Below, piece after piece: positions 53,350 through 60,192 of a stretch of 63,602 nt of DNA (positions are counted from its first letter, which is position 1; each line of letters starts with the position of its first letter). The stretch is taken from the IMG/VR virus record IMGVR_UViG_3300046003_002370, positions 1 to 63,602 of that record. One strand, 5' to 3'. This DNA is from a virus. Position numbers and translations under genes: made by a program. Under the pieces are notes generated by a model that did no database searches, was not told where the DNA came from, and saw nothing but the letters and a program-made list of their open reading frames with translations.

Positions 53350-53738
53350 TTGTCTAATGCTAGTTTTTTTCTTGTTGGTTCACCATTTGGTTTTTTCATT
53401 GCCCCCGGCATACCAGACATTCTAGCACAGAAAGATTTGCGTCGTTTAGCGTCTTTGCTACCGGCTTTTAATTCCGATGGTTTTTTTGTCACAGCTGTTT
53501 GCAGCTTTGAACCCGGGTTTTCTCTTCTATAGCTTGCAACGCCTTTAGCGTTTAATCCGCCTTTAGGGTCTTTACCTTCTTTACGTGTCCAAGCTGCTGT
53601 TTTCTTTAATGGCGAATCACACCCATATCCTGAGCCAGATCCAATCCACAAGCCTTTGTTTCCACTATCCCCCAATCCTTGAGGGCCTATGCCTTTCATT
53701 TTCATCCTATTTCTTTTTAGTTCTATTGGTCGATGCAT
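53337..53738 (-). CDS. Basic DUF6321-like protein
   Basis: 133 residues. KGGLNAKGVASYRRENPGS followed by DAKRRKSFCARMSGMPGAMK and a final LALDKWNC. This order matches a basic domain seen in many phages near structural genes (DUF6321 as I recall it). Two conserved Cys and many Lys/Arg suggest DNA contact. The function is unknown. Overlaps the preceding gene by 32 bases. Confidence 0.75.
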   Translation of the reverse strand: MHRPIELKRNRMKMKGIGPQGLGDSGNKGLWIGSGSGYGCDSPLKKTAAWTRKEGKDPKGGLNAKGVASYRRENPGSKLQTAVTKKPSELKAGSKDAKRRKSFCARMSGMPGAMKKPNGEPTRKKLALDKWNC

Positions 53739-53967
53739 TGTAAGTGAAACTACTTGCCGGTTTACCCGTTGCTTTTGAAGCTCTGTCTTTAGCTCGTTCT
53801 TCCGCAGTCATATTGTTTCGTTTCTTACCCTCTGCTGTTAATGTTTTACCATCTGCTTTAAGTTGTCCTCTATCCTTCAGAATACCAATAGCCATCTCTC
53901 TACTACCTACCTGAGCAGCCAACCTATTTATCAGTTGCCCTTTACCCATAAACTTCTGCGTGGCCAT
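53707..53967 (-). CDS. Small basic hypothetical protein (86 aa)
   Basis: MGKGQLINRLAAQVGSREMAIGI and GILKDRGQLKADGKTLT look like a helical N-terminal domain, with a basic disordered end (SASTNRTKKK-type). It overlaps the genes before (one base) and after (32 bases). Possibly packaged in the virion. Confidence 0.7.
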   Translation of the reverse strand: MATQKFMGKGQLINRLAAQVGSREMAIGILKDRGQLKADGKTLTAEGKKRNNMTAEERAKDRASKATGKPASSFTYNASTNRTKKK

Positions 53968-54722
53968 TAGTCTTTTATTTTATAGTTCTTACCACTCTCT
54001 TTCTTTGTACCCTCACCCTCATTGCCTCTATTCTGTTTCACAGATTCAAACCTACCATCTTCATGGTCGTAATCTTTACCTTTGTTACCAGGGTTTTTAC
54101 GATGCATCCTTTGTGAGTGTGCTTTCTTAGTTCTCCTATCGTCGGATTTAGCATAAGCTAGATCTCTAGCAGCTTTTTTTTTAGCGGCTAAAGGAGATAG
54201 TCTTTGTTTCTGTAAAGGTGATTCCCCTTTCATTTCCGTCATTCTCTCTTTCCTGGTAGCAGCACTCATTCCTGAGGTGCCATACTTTTCAATATTCTTT
54301 TCTAAGTTTTTTTCAGAAGATAAACTACCAATAAAATTATTAACTATATCTTTACCTGCTTCTACAACCCCACTTACAATACCGTGATCAGAATTAAAAC
54401 CACCTACTTCATGGGCAACTCCTAATAAATTAGAACCAACAACACCAATAGCATTCCCCACAACACCTCCACCTAACTTAGCAGATATACCTTTTCTAGT
54501 GTACATACCACCAGCCGCATGGCCCATCTTATCTGAGTCAACCCAATTACCTTTATTCTTGTTAGTATATTTCTCTCTACTACTAGAAGCTTTACCAACT
54601 GGGTTACCTAATGCTCTATTAACACCCGCTTCCATTGTATCAACAGAAGAATAAAAAGGCTGCATGTTTCTGCGGTAAGTATCTATAGGTTTTTCTGATT
54701 GCGATCTTAGTTTAAACGGCAT
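53967..54722 (-). CDS. First gene of the leftward block, hypothetical (251 aa)
   Basis: Residues 60-130 form a Gly-rich amphipathic stretch (GHAAGGMYTRKGISAKLGGGVVG... AIGVVGSNLLGVAHEVGGF), and the C-terminal 80 residues are basic (KKKAARDLAYAKSDDRRTKKA). The central part resembles small membrane-interacting domains. Downstream of the divergent regulatory region, so probably the first late gene. Function unknown. Confidence 0.7.
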   Translation of the reverse strand: MPFKLRSQSEKPIDTYRRNMQPFYSSVDTMEAGVNRALGNPVGKASSSREKYTNKNKGNWVDSDKMGHAAGGMYTRKGISAKLGGGVVGNAIGVVGSNLLGVAHEVGGFNSDHGIVSGVVEAGKDIVNNFIGSLSSEKNLEKNIEKYGTSGMSAATRKERMTEMKGESPLQKQRLSPLAAKKKAARDLAYAKSDDRRTKKAHSQRMHRKNPGNKGKDYDHEDGRFESVKQNRGNEGEGTKKESGKNYKIKD

Positions 54723-54777
54723 AGTATTATTATTTGGTATAGTTTCTTAATTACGTACATCGAGTGAATCTTACAGC

Positions 54778-54820
54778 GTGACGTTAGCCTACTACTATAT
54801 ATATAACTACCTAATGTCAC
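54778..54820. repeat. Hairpin element TGACGTTAGCC, copy 1
   Basis: GTGACGTTAGCCTA ... CTAATGTCACAC forms an imperfect hairpin with GTGAC/GTCAC at its base. A closely related hairpin stands at 56679-56723. Could be a terminator or a protein-binding site. Confidence 0.6.
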
Positions 54821-55180
54821 ACTTGTTGTAAAAAAAAATATTGTAAAAAATTTTTTGTAACATATAAATAAGTAAAATGTTATAGCGTTATTTCTACGCT
54901 GCGCCGTATAAAAGGAAATCCGTTTCGTTTACCCCATGGGGGTTCAATCTGGTGATCCGGTTCGAAGGGTCGGGGCCGGCGTCCGTAAACCGTACGATAC
55001 TTTCGGGATTCTGGCTGGTACTATCGCAGCTGCTGTGCCGTGTACGCTGGCGTGTATCTGTGCGTGTGTGTGCCGTGTGTCTCCCGTGTTGTACGATAAT
55101 GTGAAACGAATACGAATACCAGGCAACGTGTAATACGATACGATACGCGGAGCGTAGCGACGCGCTTGTGCGTATAGCAT

Positions 55181-55223
55181 TTACAGACCTGGTACGGATG
55201 GTGATTGATAATATATATGTAAC
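55181..55223 (+). promoter_or_regulatory. 43-base promoter element, copy 1
   Basis: TTACAGAC, GTACGG, seven bases, TTGATAAT, then ATGTAAC. Drives the 55238 gene. Confidence 0.75.
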
Positions 55224-55237
55224 AAATAAATAACAAT

Positions 55238-55420
55238 ATGAAAAGACTTAGTGATTTACATCCTCAGACCAGACTGGATCTGATAGAGGAAACCAGATGG
55301 CAATATGGACAGGAGTGGGTAGCTACCTGCATAAAGTATGACTTCCACATATCTTGTATGTGTGACTGGAGTAAGACCAGGCAAGGAGGCGAGTACTGGT
55401 GCTCGGTTGACTGGAGTTAA
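55238..55420 (+). CDS. Small Trp/Cys hypothetical protein (60 aa)
   Basis: LSDLHPQTRLDLIEETRWQY then CIKYDFHISCMCDWSKTR; four Cys and six Trp. First gene of the rightward block. It begins 15 bases after promoter copy 1. The Cys could bind zinc. Function unknown. Confidence 0.7.
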   Translation: MKRLSDLHPQTRLDLIEETRWQYGQEWVATCIKYDFHISCMCDWSKTRQGGEYWCSVDWS

Positions 55421-55432
55421 CATAACCTGATC

Positions 55433-55457
55433 AGGTCCCGGAAACGGGATCTCTTTT
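55433..55457 (+). terminator. Terminator after the first rightward gene
   Basis: TCCCG-GAAA-CGGGA with TCTCTTTT following. The GNRA loop and the T-rich end fit an intrinsic terminator. The segment 55458-55524 is GC-rich and contains a reversed GCTATACAC. Confidence 0.75.
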
Positions 55458-55513
55458 ACTCTGCTTCATGCGGAATTGGCAGGGCGGAGCATGCGAGCTT
55501 GCGAGCATCGCTC

Positions 55514-55522
55514 GTGTATAGC
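55514..55522 (-). repeat. GCTATACAC word, only reversed copy
   Basis: GTGTATAGC on the plus strand, three bases before promoter copy 2. Confidence 0.8.
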
Positions 55523-55524
55523 AC

Positions 55525-55567
55525 TTACAGACTCAGTACGAATGGTATTTGATAATATATATGAATC
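55525..55567 (+). promoter_or_regulatory. 43-base promoter element, copy 2
   Basis: TTACAGAC, AGTACGA, seven bases, TTGATAAT; the end is ATGAATC rather than ATGTAAC. No gene of more than eight codons lies between it and copy 3, so the two may act in tandem. Confidence 0.7.
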
Positions 55568-55603
55568 AAATGAATAACAACAAACTTAATAAAAAATAAA
55601 TAC

Positions 55604-55646
55604 TTACAAACTTAATACGAAGTGAAATTGATAATATAAGTGTAAC
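55604..55646 (+). promoter_or_regulatory. 43-base promoter element, copy 3
   Basis: TTACAAAC, AATACGA, seven bases, TTGATAAT, GTGTAAC. Precedes the 55674 gene. Confidence 0.75.
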
Positions 55647-55673
55647 AAATAATAACTAATAAATAAATAAAAT

Positions 55674-55820
55674 ATGAAAAACTTAAATGAAATTAAAAGT
55701 AGGTTAGTTGATCGTGGATCTTTTGACTTAACCTTAGATCAAGAATTCTCTGGACTAACTAGAGAAGAACAAAATTCAGTCCGGGACTATGTTAGATTTT
55801 ATCTCCTCATGGAATCATAA
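55674..55820 (+). CDS. Small hypothetical protein (48 aa)
   Basis: MKNLNEIKSRLVDRGSFDLT continuing with LDQEFSGLTREEQNSVRDYV; acidic, helical. It sits alone between promoter copies 3 and 4, which supports it as a monocistronic gene. Function unknown. Confidence 0.7.
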   Translation: MKNLNEIKSRLVDRGSFDLTLDQEFSGLTREEQNSVRDYVRFYLLMES

Positions 55821-55834
55821 AATGCTATACAAAC

Positions 55835-55877
55835 TTACAGACTTAATACGACTAGTAATTGATAATATAAATGTAAT
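55835..55877 (+). promoter_or_regulatory. 43-base promoter element, copy 4
   Basis: TTACAGAC, AATACGA, seven bases, TTGATAAT, ATGTAAT. A near-match of the GCTATACAC word (GCTATACAA) lies 12 bases upstream. Confidence 0.75.
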
Positions 55878-55903
55878 TAAATAACAAACTAAATATAAAT
55901 AAA

Positions 55904-56314
55904 ATGAACAAATTTAAAAAAGAAGTTGAAGTAGTAGAAGTAGTTGAAGTAACTAAAACTAACAAAGAATTGATCGCTGAAGCCATATCTAAGCTTAGTC
56001 CAGAAGAACTAGCCTTAATATATCCGCCGATGGAACGAGCTAACTTTGTAGTCAGAAAGTCTTGGCTAGGTCGTGGACAAATCATAAGTTTTGTCAACAA
56101 CAAAAATCAAAGAATAACTTATAGTCACGACGAAGTCTTGAAAATAATGTTACCTAAGTTATCAATAATGCCATGTTGGATCAAACGTGAGTACTGGTCA
56201 CAATCAACTGACTTACCAAGTAATGTTAGGAATACAAGTGCGGTCTTGAGTGTTGAACAATTGATCGACGAAACTTCCAAAGAGTTTCAAGATGCTGAGG
56301 CAAGTCTAACATAG
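55904..56314 (+). CDS. Hypothetical protein (136 aa)
   Basis: An N-terminal acidic Val-Glu repeat (EVEVVEVVEVTK) precedes a compact domain (KLSPEELALIYPPMERANF, SWLGRGQIISFVNNK) and an acidic end. Single-gene unit between promoters 4 and 5. No family is recognised. Confidence 0.7.
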   Translation: MNKFKKEVEVVEVVEVTKTNKELIAEAISKLSPEELALIYPPMERANFVVRKSWLGRGQIISFVNNKNQRITYSHDEVLKIMLPKLSIMPCWIKREYWSQSTDLPSNVRNTSAVLSVEQLIDETSKEFQDAEASLT

Positions 56315-56338
56315 ACTGCTTCGGCTCCCCTCGAGGAT

Positions 56339-56347
56339 GCTATACAC
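56339..56347 (+). repeat. GCTATACAC word, intergenic
   Basis: Three bases before promoter copy 5, after a GC-rich stretch (CTTCGGCTCCCC and CGAGGAT). Confidence 0.8.
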
Positions 56348-56349
56348 TT

Positions 56350-56392
56350 TTACAGACAGAATACGAAGTATAAATGATAATATAAATGTAAC
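56350..56392 (+). promoter_or_regulatory. 43-base promoter element, copy 5
   Basis: TTACAGAC, AATACGA, seven bases, ATGATAAT, ATGTAAC. Precedes the 56407 gene by 14 bases. Confidence 0.75.
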
Positions 56393-56406
56393 TAAAAACA
56401 AATAAT

Positions 56407-56583
56407 ATGAAAGAACTAATCAAATACGCTACTGAAATGGCTAGACAATATCCACACAAGTTGGATGAAATAAATGATCTGCTAAGCCTGTGTCATTCTG
56501 AGATCGAAGAAGGCGGATCTGAGACCCACGAAATAGAGTTATGTGCTGAAGATATTAAACAAATATGTGAAGATGATGAATAA
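56407..56583 (+). CDS. Small acidic hypothetical protein (58 aa)
   Basis: MKELIKYATEMARQYPHKLD and later CHSEIEEGGSETHEIELCAE; helical and strongly acidic at the end. Overlaps the next small gene by 11 bases. Function unknown. Confidence 0.7.
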   Translation: MKELIKYATEMARQYPHKLDEINDLLSLCHSEIEEGGSETHEIELCAEDIKQICEDDE

Positions 56584-56674
56584 AGAACAATTAACCAACC
56601 TGATCGCTTTTGTGAGCCTACTGGTAGCTTACGGAATAATAATGTATTACCTAGGAGCTATAAACGGTTTTTAA
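56573..56674 (+). CDS. Tiny membrane protein (33 aa)
   Basis: MMNKEQLTNLIAFVSLLVAY followed by GIIMYYLGAINGF is a single transmembrane helix. The start overlaps the preceding gene. Short single-helix proteins are frequent in phage early arms; the target is unknown. Confidence 0.6.
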   Translation: MMNKEQLTNLIAFVSLLVAYGIIMYYLGAINGF

Positions 56675-56678
56675 AAAC

Positions 56679-56723
56679 AGTGACGTTAGCCTATTATTTC
56701 TAGTTTAATAGGCTACTGTCACA
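56679..56723 (+). repeat. Hairpin element TGACGTTAGCC, copy 2
   Basis: AGTGACGTTAGCCTATTA pairs with TAATAGGCTA...GTCAC; near-perfect stem with loop TTTCTAGT. The tail CACACTTTT gives terminator character. Related to 54778-54820. Sequence 56724-56820 carries two GCTATACAC words and a T-run (CCTTTTTTTTT) but no gene. Confidence 0.8.
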
Positions 56724-56753
56724 CTTTTATACGGTTCCTTTTTTTTTAGCGGT

Positions 56754-56762
56754 GCTATACAC
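56754..56762 (+). repeat. GCTATACAC word, intergenic
   Basis: GTGCTATACACGG in the gene-free stretch 56675-56906. Confidence 0.8.
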
Positions 56763-56821
56763 GGCCTGACCCTGCAATAAAGTCGGAAGAGTAGACTCCG
56801 TCCTACCTATATTTTAGCTAT

Positions 56822-56830
56822 GCTATACAC
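56822..56830 (+). repeat. GCTATACAC word, intergenic
   Basis: ATGCTATACACTTTT, 28 bases before promoter copy 6. Confidence 0.8.
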
Positions 56831-56849
56831 TTTTCTCCATCGATCACCC

Positions 56850-56892
56850 TTACAGACTAAATACGATGCCATTTTGATAATAAATATGAATC
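56850..56892 (+). promoter_or_regulatory. 43-base promoter element, copy 6
   Basis: TTACAGAC, AATACGA, seven bases, TTGATAAT; the last part is diverged (ATATGAATC). Confidence 0.7.
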
Positions 56893-56906
56893 TAAAAACA
56901 AATAAC

Positions 56907-57182
56907 ATGAAGTACATTAAAGTTCAAAGCGAAGAAATTATCTTTAGTCATGAAAATGACCGCTATATCCTAATTAAGAAAGAAAATGACAAGATTATTG
57001 GGTTAAACTTCTGTCAAGGCGACGATTTTGATTACTTCGTTGAGCACTACATGGAAATTGATCACGACCTAACTAACTTCTATCATGTGGTAAGTAAGTT
57101 TATCGATCTACCTAACGAATATGACTTGATAAATGAGGTAATCTGGGCTTGGTTTCGGTATAAAAACCCCTGGTGTTCGTAG
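56907..57182 (+). CDS. Hypothetical protein (91 aa)
   Basis: The start at 56907 (MKYIKVQSEEIIFSHENDRY) is preferred over an upstream ATG at 56820, because that one lies upstream of promoter copy 6 and the GCTATACAC word. Acidic (CQGDDFDYFVEHYMEIDHDL). Function unknown. It ends TAG and is followed by a hairpin (AACCCC/GGGGTT). Confidence 0.7.
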   Translation: MKYIKVQSEEIIFSHENDRYILIKKENDKIIGLNFCQGDDFDYFVEHYMEIDHDLTNFYHVVSKFIDLPNEYDLINEVIWAWFRYKNPWCS

Positions 57183-57216
57183 TCCGAAAGCCTTGTAAAC
57201 AAAGGAGTTCGGGGTT
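57165..57216 (+). terminator. Possible terminator hairpin after the 56907 gene
   Basis: AACCCC at 57165 and GGGGTT at 57211 close a branched hairpin with an inner CCTT/AAGG. A TATC-rich tract follows. No strong T-run, so attenuation rather than full termination is possible. Confidence 0.45.
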
Positions 57217-57258
57217 ATACCTATCTATCTTTTAAAACTAATAAATAATCAACCACCC

Positions 57259-57301
57259 TTACAAACTTAACACGATGTGGTTTTGATAATATAAATGTAA
57301 C
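57259..57301 (+). promoter_or_regulatory. 43-base promoter element, copy 7
   Basis: TTACAAAC, ACACGA, seven bases, TTGATAAT, ATGTAAC. Precedes the 57320 frame by 18 bases. Confidence 0.75.
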
Positions 57302-57319
57302 AAATAAAAACTTATACTT

Positions 57320-57568
57320 ATGGAAAATCATTTTGGAATTAGCGTGGAAGAATATTGGTGGAAAACTTTCACTAGCGAGGCTATGGACTCAACAACTACA
57401 AGTACTTATGCTCCGTTGAGCGAACCGTGGTATACGAAAACGATCGAGTAATATCACCTTGTAAACTTAACTTATGAAGAGTTAATTAATAGACTGGGTT
57501 AAAACGATCAAACTAGTTATTACCGTGACAATGAAATTATGGTAGAAATGGGTCAAATAAATGAATAG
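57320..57568 (+). CDS. Gene whose frame passes through two TAA codons (82-codon frame)
   Basis: The first 43 codons (MENHFGISVEEYWWKTFTSE and on to PWYTKTIE) end at TAA 57449. The same frame continues as YHLVNLTYEELINRLG, a second TAA (57500), NDQTSYYRDNEIMVEMGQIN and ends at TAG 57566. The text after each TAA reads like protein and fills an otherwise empty gap before 57592. Either a stop-containing pseudogene, or TAA is read as an amino acid here; see the tRNA-like gene at 61405. Confidence 0.55.
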
Positions 57569-57591
57569 TAAACAATAAAAACAAAGAAATT

Positions 57592-57777
57592 ATGAAAGAA
57601 TACGAAGTAGAAGTGTGTGAAACACTCATAAGAATAGTAACCGTTGAAGCAATGAATGTGGAGGATGCGATTAAATTTGTAAAGTATGACTATAACAACG
57701 CTGAGTTAGTATTGGATAGCGATGATTTCTTTGATGTAGATTTTAATGTAGTAAATAATGATACCACAATAAAATAG
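57592..57777 (+). CDS. DpnD/PcfM-like small protein
   Basis: 61 residues. MKEYEVEVCETLIRIVTVEA with AMNVEDAIKFVKYDYNNAEL and VLDSDDFFDVDF matches the small DpnD/PcfM family, whose function is unknown. Downstream of the 57320 frame and without its own promoter element, so probably cotranscribed with it. Confidence 0.7.
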   Translation: MKEYEVEVCETLIRIVTVEAMNVEDAIKFVKYDYNNAELVLDSDDFFDVDFNVVNNDTTIK

Positions 57778-57786
57778 AAGATTAAT

Positions 57787-57829
57787 TTACAGACAAGACA
57801 CGATACCTAATTGATAATATAAATGTAAC
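57787..57829 (+). promoter_or_regulatory. 43-base promoter element, copy 8
   Basis: TTACAGAC, AGACACGA, seven bases, TTGATAAT, ATGTAAC. Precedes the 57847 gene. Confidence 0.75.
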
Positions 57830-57846
57830 AAATAAACAAAAATAAA

Positions 57847-58074
57847 ATGACTAGAAAAGAGTGGTTTGATAACCAAACACCGGAGCTACAAGAAAAGTTC
57901 AAATACAATTGTAATACCATAAATGATGAGCCATGCTTTGATTACTGGATTACTAATGATAACGGTACGGAAGGATTAGGCGGTGCGTTTATATTCCACA
58001 AATCTAGGGAAGGACACACATTTTGGTATGAACTTAATAACCAACTAGAATCAATTCAAAAAAATGGAAAGTGA
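57847..58074 (+). CDS. Small hypothetical protein (75 aa)
   Basis: MTRKEWFDNQTPELQEKFKY with CFDYWITNDNGTEGLGGAF. It is acidic and aromatic. It overlaps the next gene by 11 bases. No family recognised. Confidence 0.7.
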   Translation: MTRKEWFDNQTPELQEKFKYNCNTINDEPCFDYWITNDNGTEGLGGAFIFHKSREGHTFWYELNNQLESIQKNGK

Positions 58075-58168
58075 TTGTTGTGGAGCATACACCAGTATGC
58101 CAGAGTACGGGTTATGCCCTGATTGCATGGAACATTGTGAATTTATAGACTACGAAGATGAAGAATAA
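58064..58168 (+). CDS. Small zinc-ribbon-like protein (34 aa)
   Basis: Six Cys... two pairs lie in DCCGAY and CPDCMEHC, spaced as in a zinc ribbon, with an acidic tail DYEDEE. Overlaps genes on both sides. Such tiny zinc proteins are common in phage early arms. Confidence 0.65.
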   Translation: MESDCCGAYTSMPEYGLCPDCMEHCEFIDYEDEE

Positions 58169-58376
58169 TATGGATATAACCGAATACACTCGATCAATAA
58201 GCGACGCTAATCAACGTATGTTCAAAGCAAAGTACGGACTAACGGAGTTTCATTCCGATAATGAAAGTAGAGTAAAACTATGGCTGCAACAAATGATAGC
58301 TAAGGAACAAGAAGAAAATAAACTAGACTCAATGGTGTCATTCACCGACAGTATTGGTGGTCTTGATAAGGATTAA
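58158..58376 (+). CDS. Small hypothetical protein (72 aa)
   Basis: ATG at 58158 (MKNNMDITEYTRSI) or 58170 (MDITEYTRSI). The end DSMVSFTDSIGGLDKD is acidic. It ends just before promoter copy 9. Function unknown. Confidence 0.65.
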   Translation: MKNNMDITEYTRSISDANQRMFKAKYGLTEFHSDNESRVKLWLQQMIAKEQEENKLDSMVSFTDSIGGLDKD

Positions 58377-58379
58377 CCT

Positions 58380-58422
58380 ATACAGACACAATACGATTTT
58401 GAATTGATAATATATGTGTAAC
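58380..58422 (+). promoter_or_regulatory. 43-base promoter element, copy 9
   Basis: ATACAGAC, AATACGA, seven bases, TTGATAAT, GTGTAAC. Precedes the 58439 gene. Confidence 0.75.
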
Positions 58423-58438
58423 AAACAAATACAAATTT

Positions 58439-58615
58439 ATGAAAACTATTAAAAAATTAAAGACTAGAGAATTGATTGTTGACGGCGTGCTATACACACC
58501 TTATATGATCGGCGAATTGCCACCAAGTTTTGGCTACAAATTATCAACAGACCGTGAGGCTGAAGGAAAATCAGAATGGTTTAATTACAAAGGTTTAACA
58601 TATTTAAAAAAGTAA
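58439..58615 (+). CDS. Small hypothetical protein (58 aa)
   Basis: MKTIKKLKTRELIVDGVLYT and later FGYKLSTDREAEGKSEWFNY; small beta-rich basic protein. A GCTATACAC word lies inside it at 58489 in a different frame from the other coding copies. Function unknown. Confidence 0.7.
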   Translation: MKTIKKLKTRELIVDGVLYTPYMIGELPPSFGYKLSTDREAEGKSEWFNYKGLTYLKK

Positions 58616-58618
58616 AAG

Positions 58619-58903
58619 ATGAAAAAAATACTAAAAAGGTTAGATTTCGAAGAAGTAACTGAGGTTACTTATATTACCGACAGCAGCATAGTAGCTATTA
58701 AATGGAGCAATAAAAAAGTATCTGTTGTAGTACAGTGTCCTGATGAATTATTTTATGGTTGCGATGGTTATCTTAGTTCGCTTAGTTCCTGGAGTAGAAA
58801 ATCTAAGAAGGAATATGTTGAGTCTGCTCTTGACCAGTTGGGTGTTAAAGCTTTTGAATTTAACTCTTATAAAGAATTATACGAATGGTTAGCAACACAG
58901 TAA
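58619..58903 (+). CDS. Small hypothetical protein (94 aa)
   Basis: Mixed alpha/beta with VAIKWSNKKVSVVVQCPDEL near the middle and an amphipathic helical end (SYKELYEWLATQ). Follows the preceding gene by three bases and overlaps the next by 19. No family recognised. Confidence 0.7.
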   Translation: MKKILKRLDFEEVTEVTYITDSSIVAIKWSNKKVSVVVQCPDELFYGCDGYLSSLSSWSRKSKKEYVESALDQLGVKAFEFNSYKELYEWLATQ

Positions 58904-59046
58904 TATCAGACGAAGAAAAGTTTTCAAAGTGGATGATCGAAGTAGTTAAGAGCGTCCACTATGCAAACAACGACGACATGGCAAATGTCTATAACCGAGT
59001 AATAGATAACAACAACCGCTTAATAATCGCTTATGGAACTCTCTGA
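58885..59046 (+). CDS. Small hypothetical protein (53 aa)
   Basis: MVSNTVISDEEKFSKWMIEV then HYANNDDMANVYNRV. Overlaps the genes before (19 bases) and after (14 bases). Acidic, helical. Function unknown. Confidence 0.6.
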   Translation: MVSNTVISDEEKFSKWMIEVVKSVHYANNDDMANVYNRVIDNNNRLIIAYGTL

Positions 59047-59269
59047 ACTAAAAAGTAAATGGATCAAAATGCGTAATAGTAAAATTCCACTTAATATCCA
59101 GTTTATACACGAATATGCTATACACAAAGGTATGGTTGTAACACCTGAAATAATAAGTGTTGTTGCACAGTTTTATCCAGCGGACCTAATGACAGAGCAC
59201 TTCGATCGGGAGTTTGATTTAACAAGAGTATACGATAAAAATAATAACTTTATAAAAATAGTAGAGTAA
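59033..59269 (+). CDS. Small hypothetical protein (78 aa)
   Basis: MELSELKSKWIKMRNSKIPL with IQFIHEYAIHKGMVVTPEI and a Phe-Asp-rich end. An in-frame GCTATACAC encodes AIH at 59117. It shares one base with the next gene (TAATG). No family recognised. Confidence 0.65.
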   Translation: MELSELKSKWIKMRNSKIPLNIQFIHEYAIHKGMVVTPEIISVVAQFYPADLMTEHFDREFDLTRVYDKNNNFIKIVE

Positions 59270-59523
59270 TGACAAAACAATTAGAATTACCTAAATGGTT
59301 TCAAGGTCAAACATATCCTTGCGGTGACGAAGTAACTAATCCATTCAGTGGTGAAAGTTGCGTGTTAAACAACTTAGAATTAAGCATGTACGATTTTATT
59401 ATGGGGTGTAACTATCTAATGGAACGTGGTAAAGGATCGTCAAAAATGGTCGGTGAGTTTCACAAAGGATTAACATGGTTCAGGAAAGCAAACCCCATAG
59501 CGTACATGACGCTGCTAGATTAG
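59269..59523 (+). CDS. Small conserved-looking phage protein (84 aa)
   Basis: PYCGDE-type start (KWFQGQTYPCGDEVTNPFSG) with CVLNNLELSMYDFIMGCNYL and a final FRKANPIAYMTLLD. I recall similar short proteins from marine phages; function unknown. The order of a Gly-Lys loop (RGKGSSKMVGEFHKGLTWF) suggests a small globular domain. Confidence 0.65.
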   Translation: MTKQLELPKWFQGQTYPCGDEVTNPFSGESCVLNNLELSMYDFIMGCNYLMERGKGSSKMVGEFHKGLTWFRKANPIAYMTLLD

Positions 59524-59524
59524 T

Positions 59525-59567
59525 CTACAGACACAATACGAAATGATGTTGATAATATAAATGTAAC
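59525..59567 (+). promoter_or_regulatory. 43-base promoter element, copy 10
   Basis: CTACAGAC, AATACGA, seven bases, TTGATAAT, ATGTAAC. Precedes the 59584 gene. Confidence 0.8.
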
Positions 59568-59583
59568 AAATAAATAATATACA

Positions 59584-60189
59584 ATGAAATTACTTACACA
59601 AAACAGCAAACTGAAAAAAACTAGTAAAGCCTTAAATCTTAGAGTATTTAACTTTGGCATTCCAGCTTATAAATCGGTAACAGGTAAACTAACTTGTCCG
59701 TTTGCTGATGAGTGTATAAAGTTTTGTTATGCCCGCAAGGGTGCCTATATATGGGGTAATGTAAAACCTGCATTTGAGAGTCGATATGAGTTATCTAAAT
59801 CGCCTTTGTTTGTTGAGGAGATGAATAAAGAAATCAAAAGAGTACGCGCTGATTATGTCAGAGTACACGATTCCGGTGATTATTATAGTACTGAGTACTT
59901 GAATAAATGGTTGGAGATTGCTATACACAATCCCGATGTCAGGTTTTACAGTTACACTAACTGCGTTGAAATGCTTAAAAATGCCGATCTACCGGATAAT
60001 TACGATATTATATTCAGTGATTCTGGTAAACAAAAGCACTTGATCGATCAAACAGTTGATCGTCACACAAGAATATTCAGTAATAGTGCTGACTTAATTA
60101 AGTTTGGCTACAAAGATACAAGTGAAATTGATCTTTACGCTACTAAATGGTTTAATGATACAATAAAAGTAGGTTTAATAATACATTAA
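59584..60189 (+). CDS. Gp88-like protein
   Basis: 201 residues. CPFADECIKFCYARKGAY near residue 38 gives three Cys in the C-x(6)-C-x(3)-CY pattern, followed by VRVHDSGDYYSTEYLNKWLE and FYSYTNCVEML. This order matches the mycobacteriophage gp88-like family of unknown function, which is suspected to bind a metal or Fe-S cofactor. An in-frame GCTATACAC encodes AIH at 59920. Confidence 0.75.
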   Translation: MKLLTQNSKLKKTSKALNLRVFNFGIPAYKSVTGKLTCPFADECIKFCYARKGAYIWGNVKPAFESRYELSKSPLFVEEMNKEIKRVRADYVRVHDSGDYYSTEYLNKWLEIAIHNPDVRFYSYTNCVEMLKNADLPDNYDIIFSDSGKQKHLIDQTVDRHTRIFSNSADLIKFGYKDTSEIDLYATKWFNDTIKVGLIIH

Positions 60190-60192
60190 GAT

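Larger units (their letters stand above)
54723..55237. other. Divergent intergenic region: regulatory hub or origin candidate
   Basis: Between the two gene blocks. From left to right: a hairpin (54778-54820); an A/T tract with three TTGTAA-type words (54828-54870); a GC-rich island at about 54895-55180, in sharp contrast to the rest of the genome; and a 43-base promoter element (55181-55223). Frames open on both strands of the island are GC-driven and not convincing as genes. Transcription must start here in both directions. Confidence 0.65.

Noticed and set aside
54936-55236. Three long overlapping open frames on both strands in the GC-rich island
   Set aside because: GC-rich sequence lacks stop codons by chance, the frames overlap on opposite strands, and the translations (many Arg, Thr, Cys) look random. 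Treated as intergenic.
56820-56906. Upstream ATG start for the 56907 gene
   Set aside because: It would lie in front of promoter copy 6 and begin inside the GCTATACAC word; the internal ATG follows an A-rich leader.
57320-57568. Genome-wide TAA recoding
   Set aside because: Most genes end in TAA with sensible next starts and terminators; only this one frame suggests readthrough.
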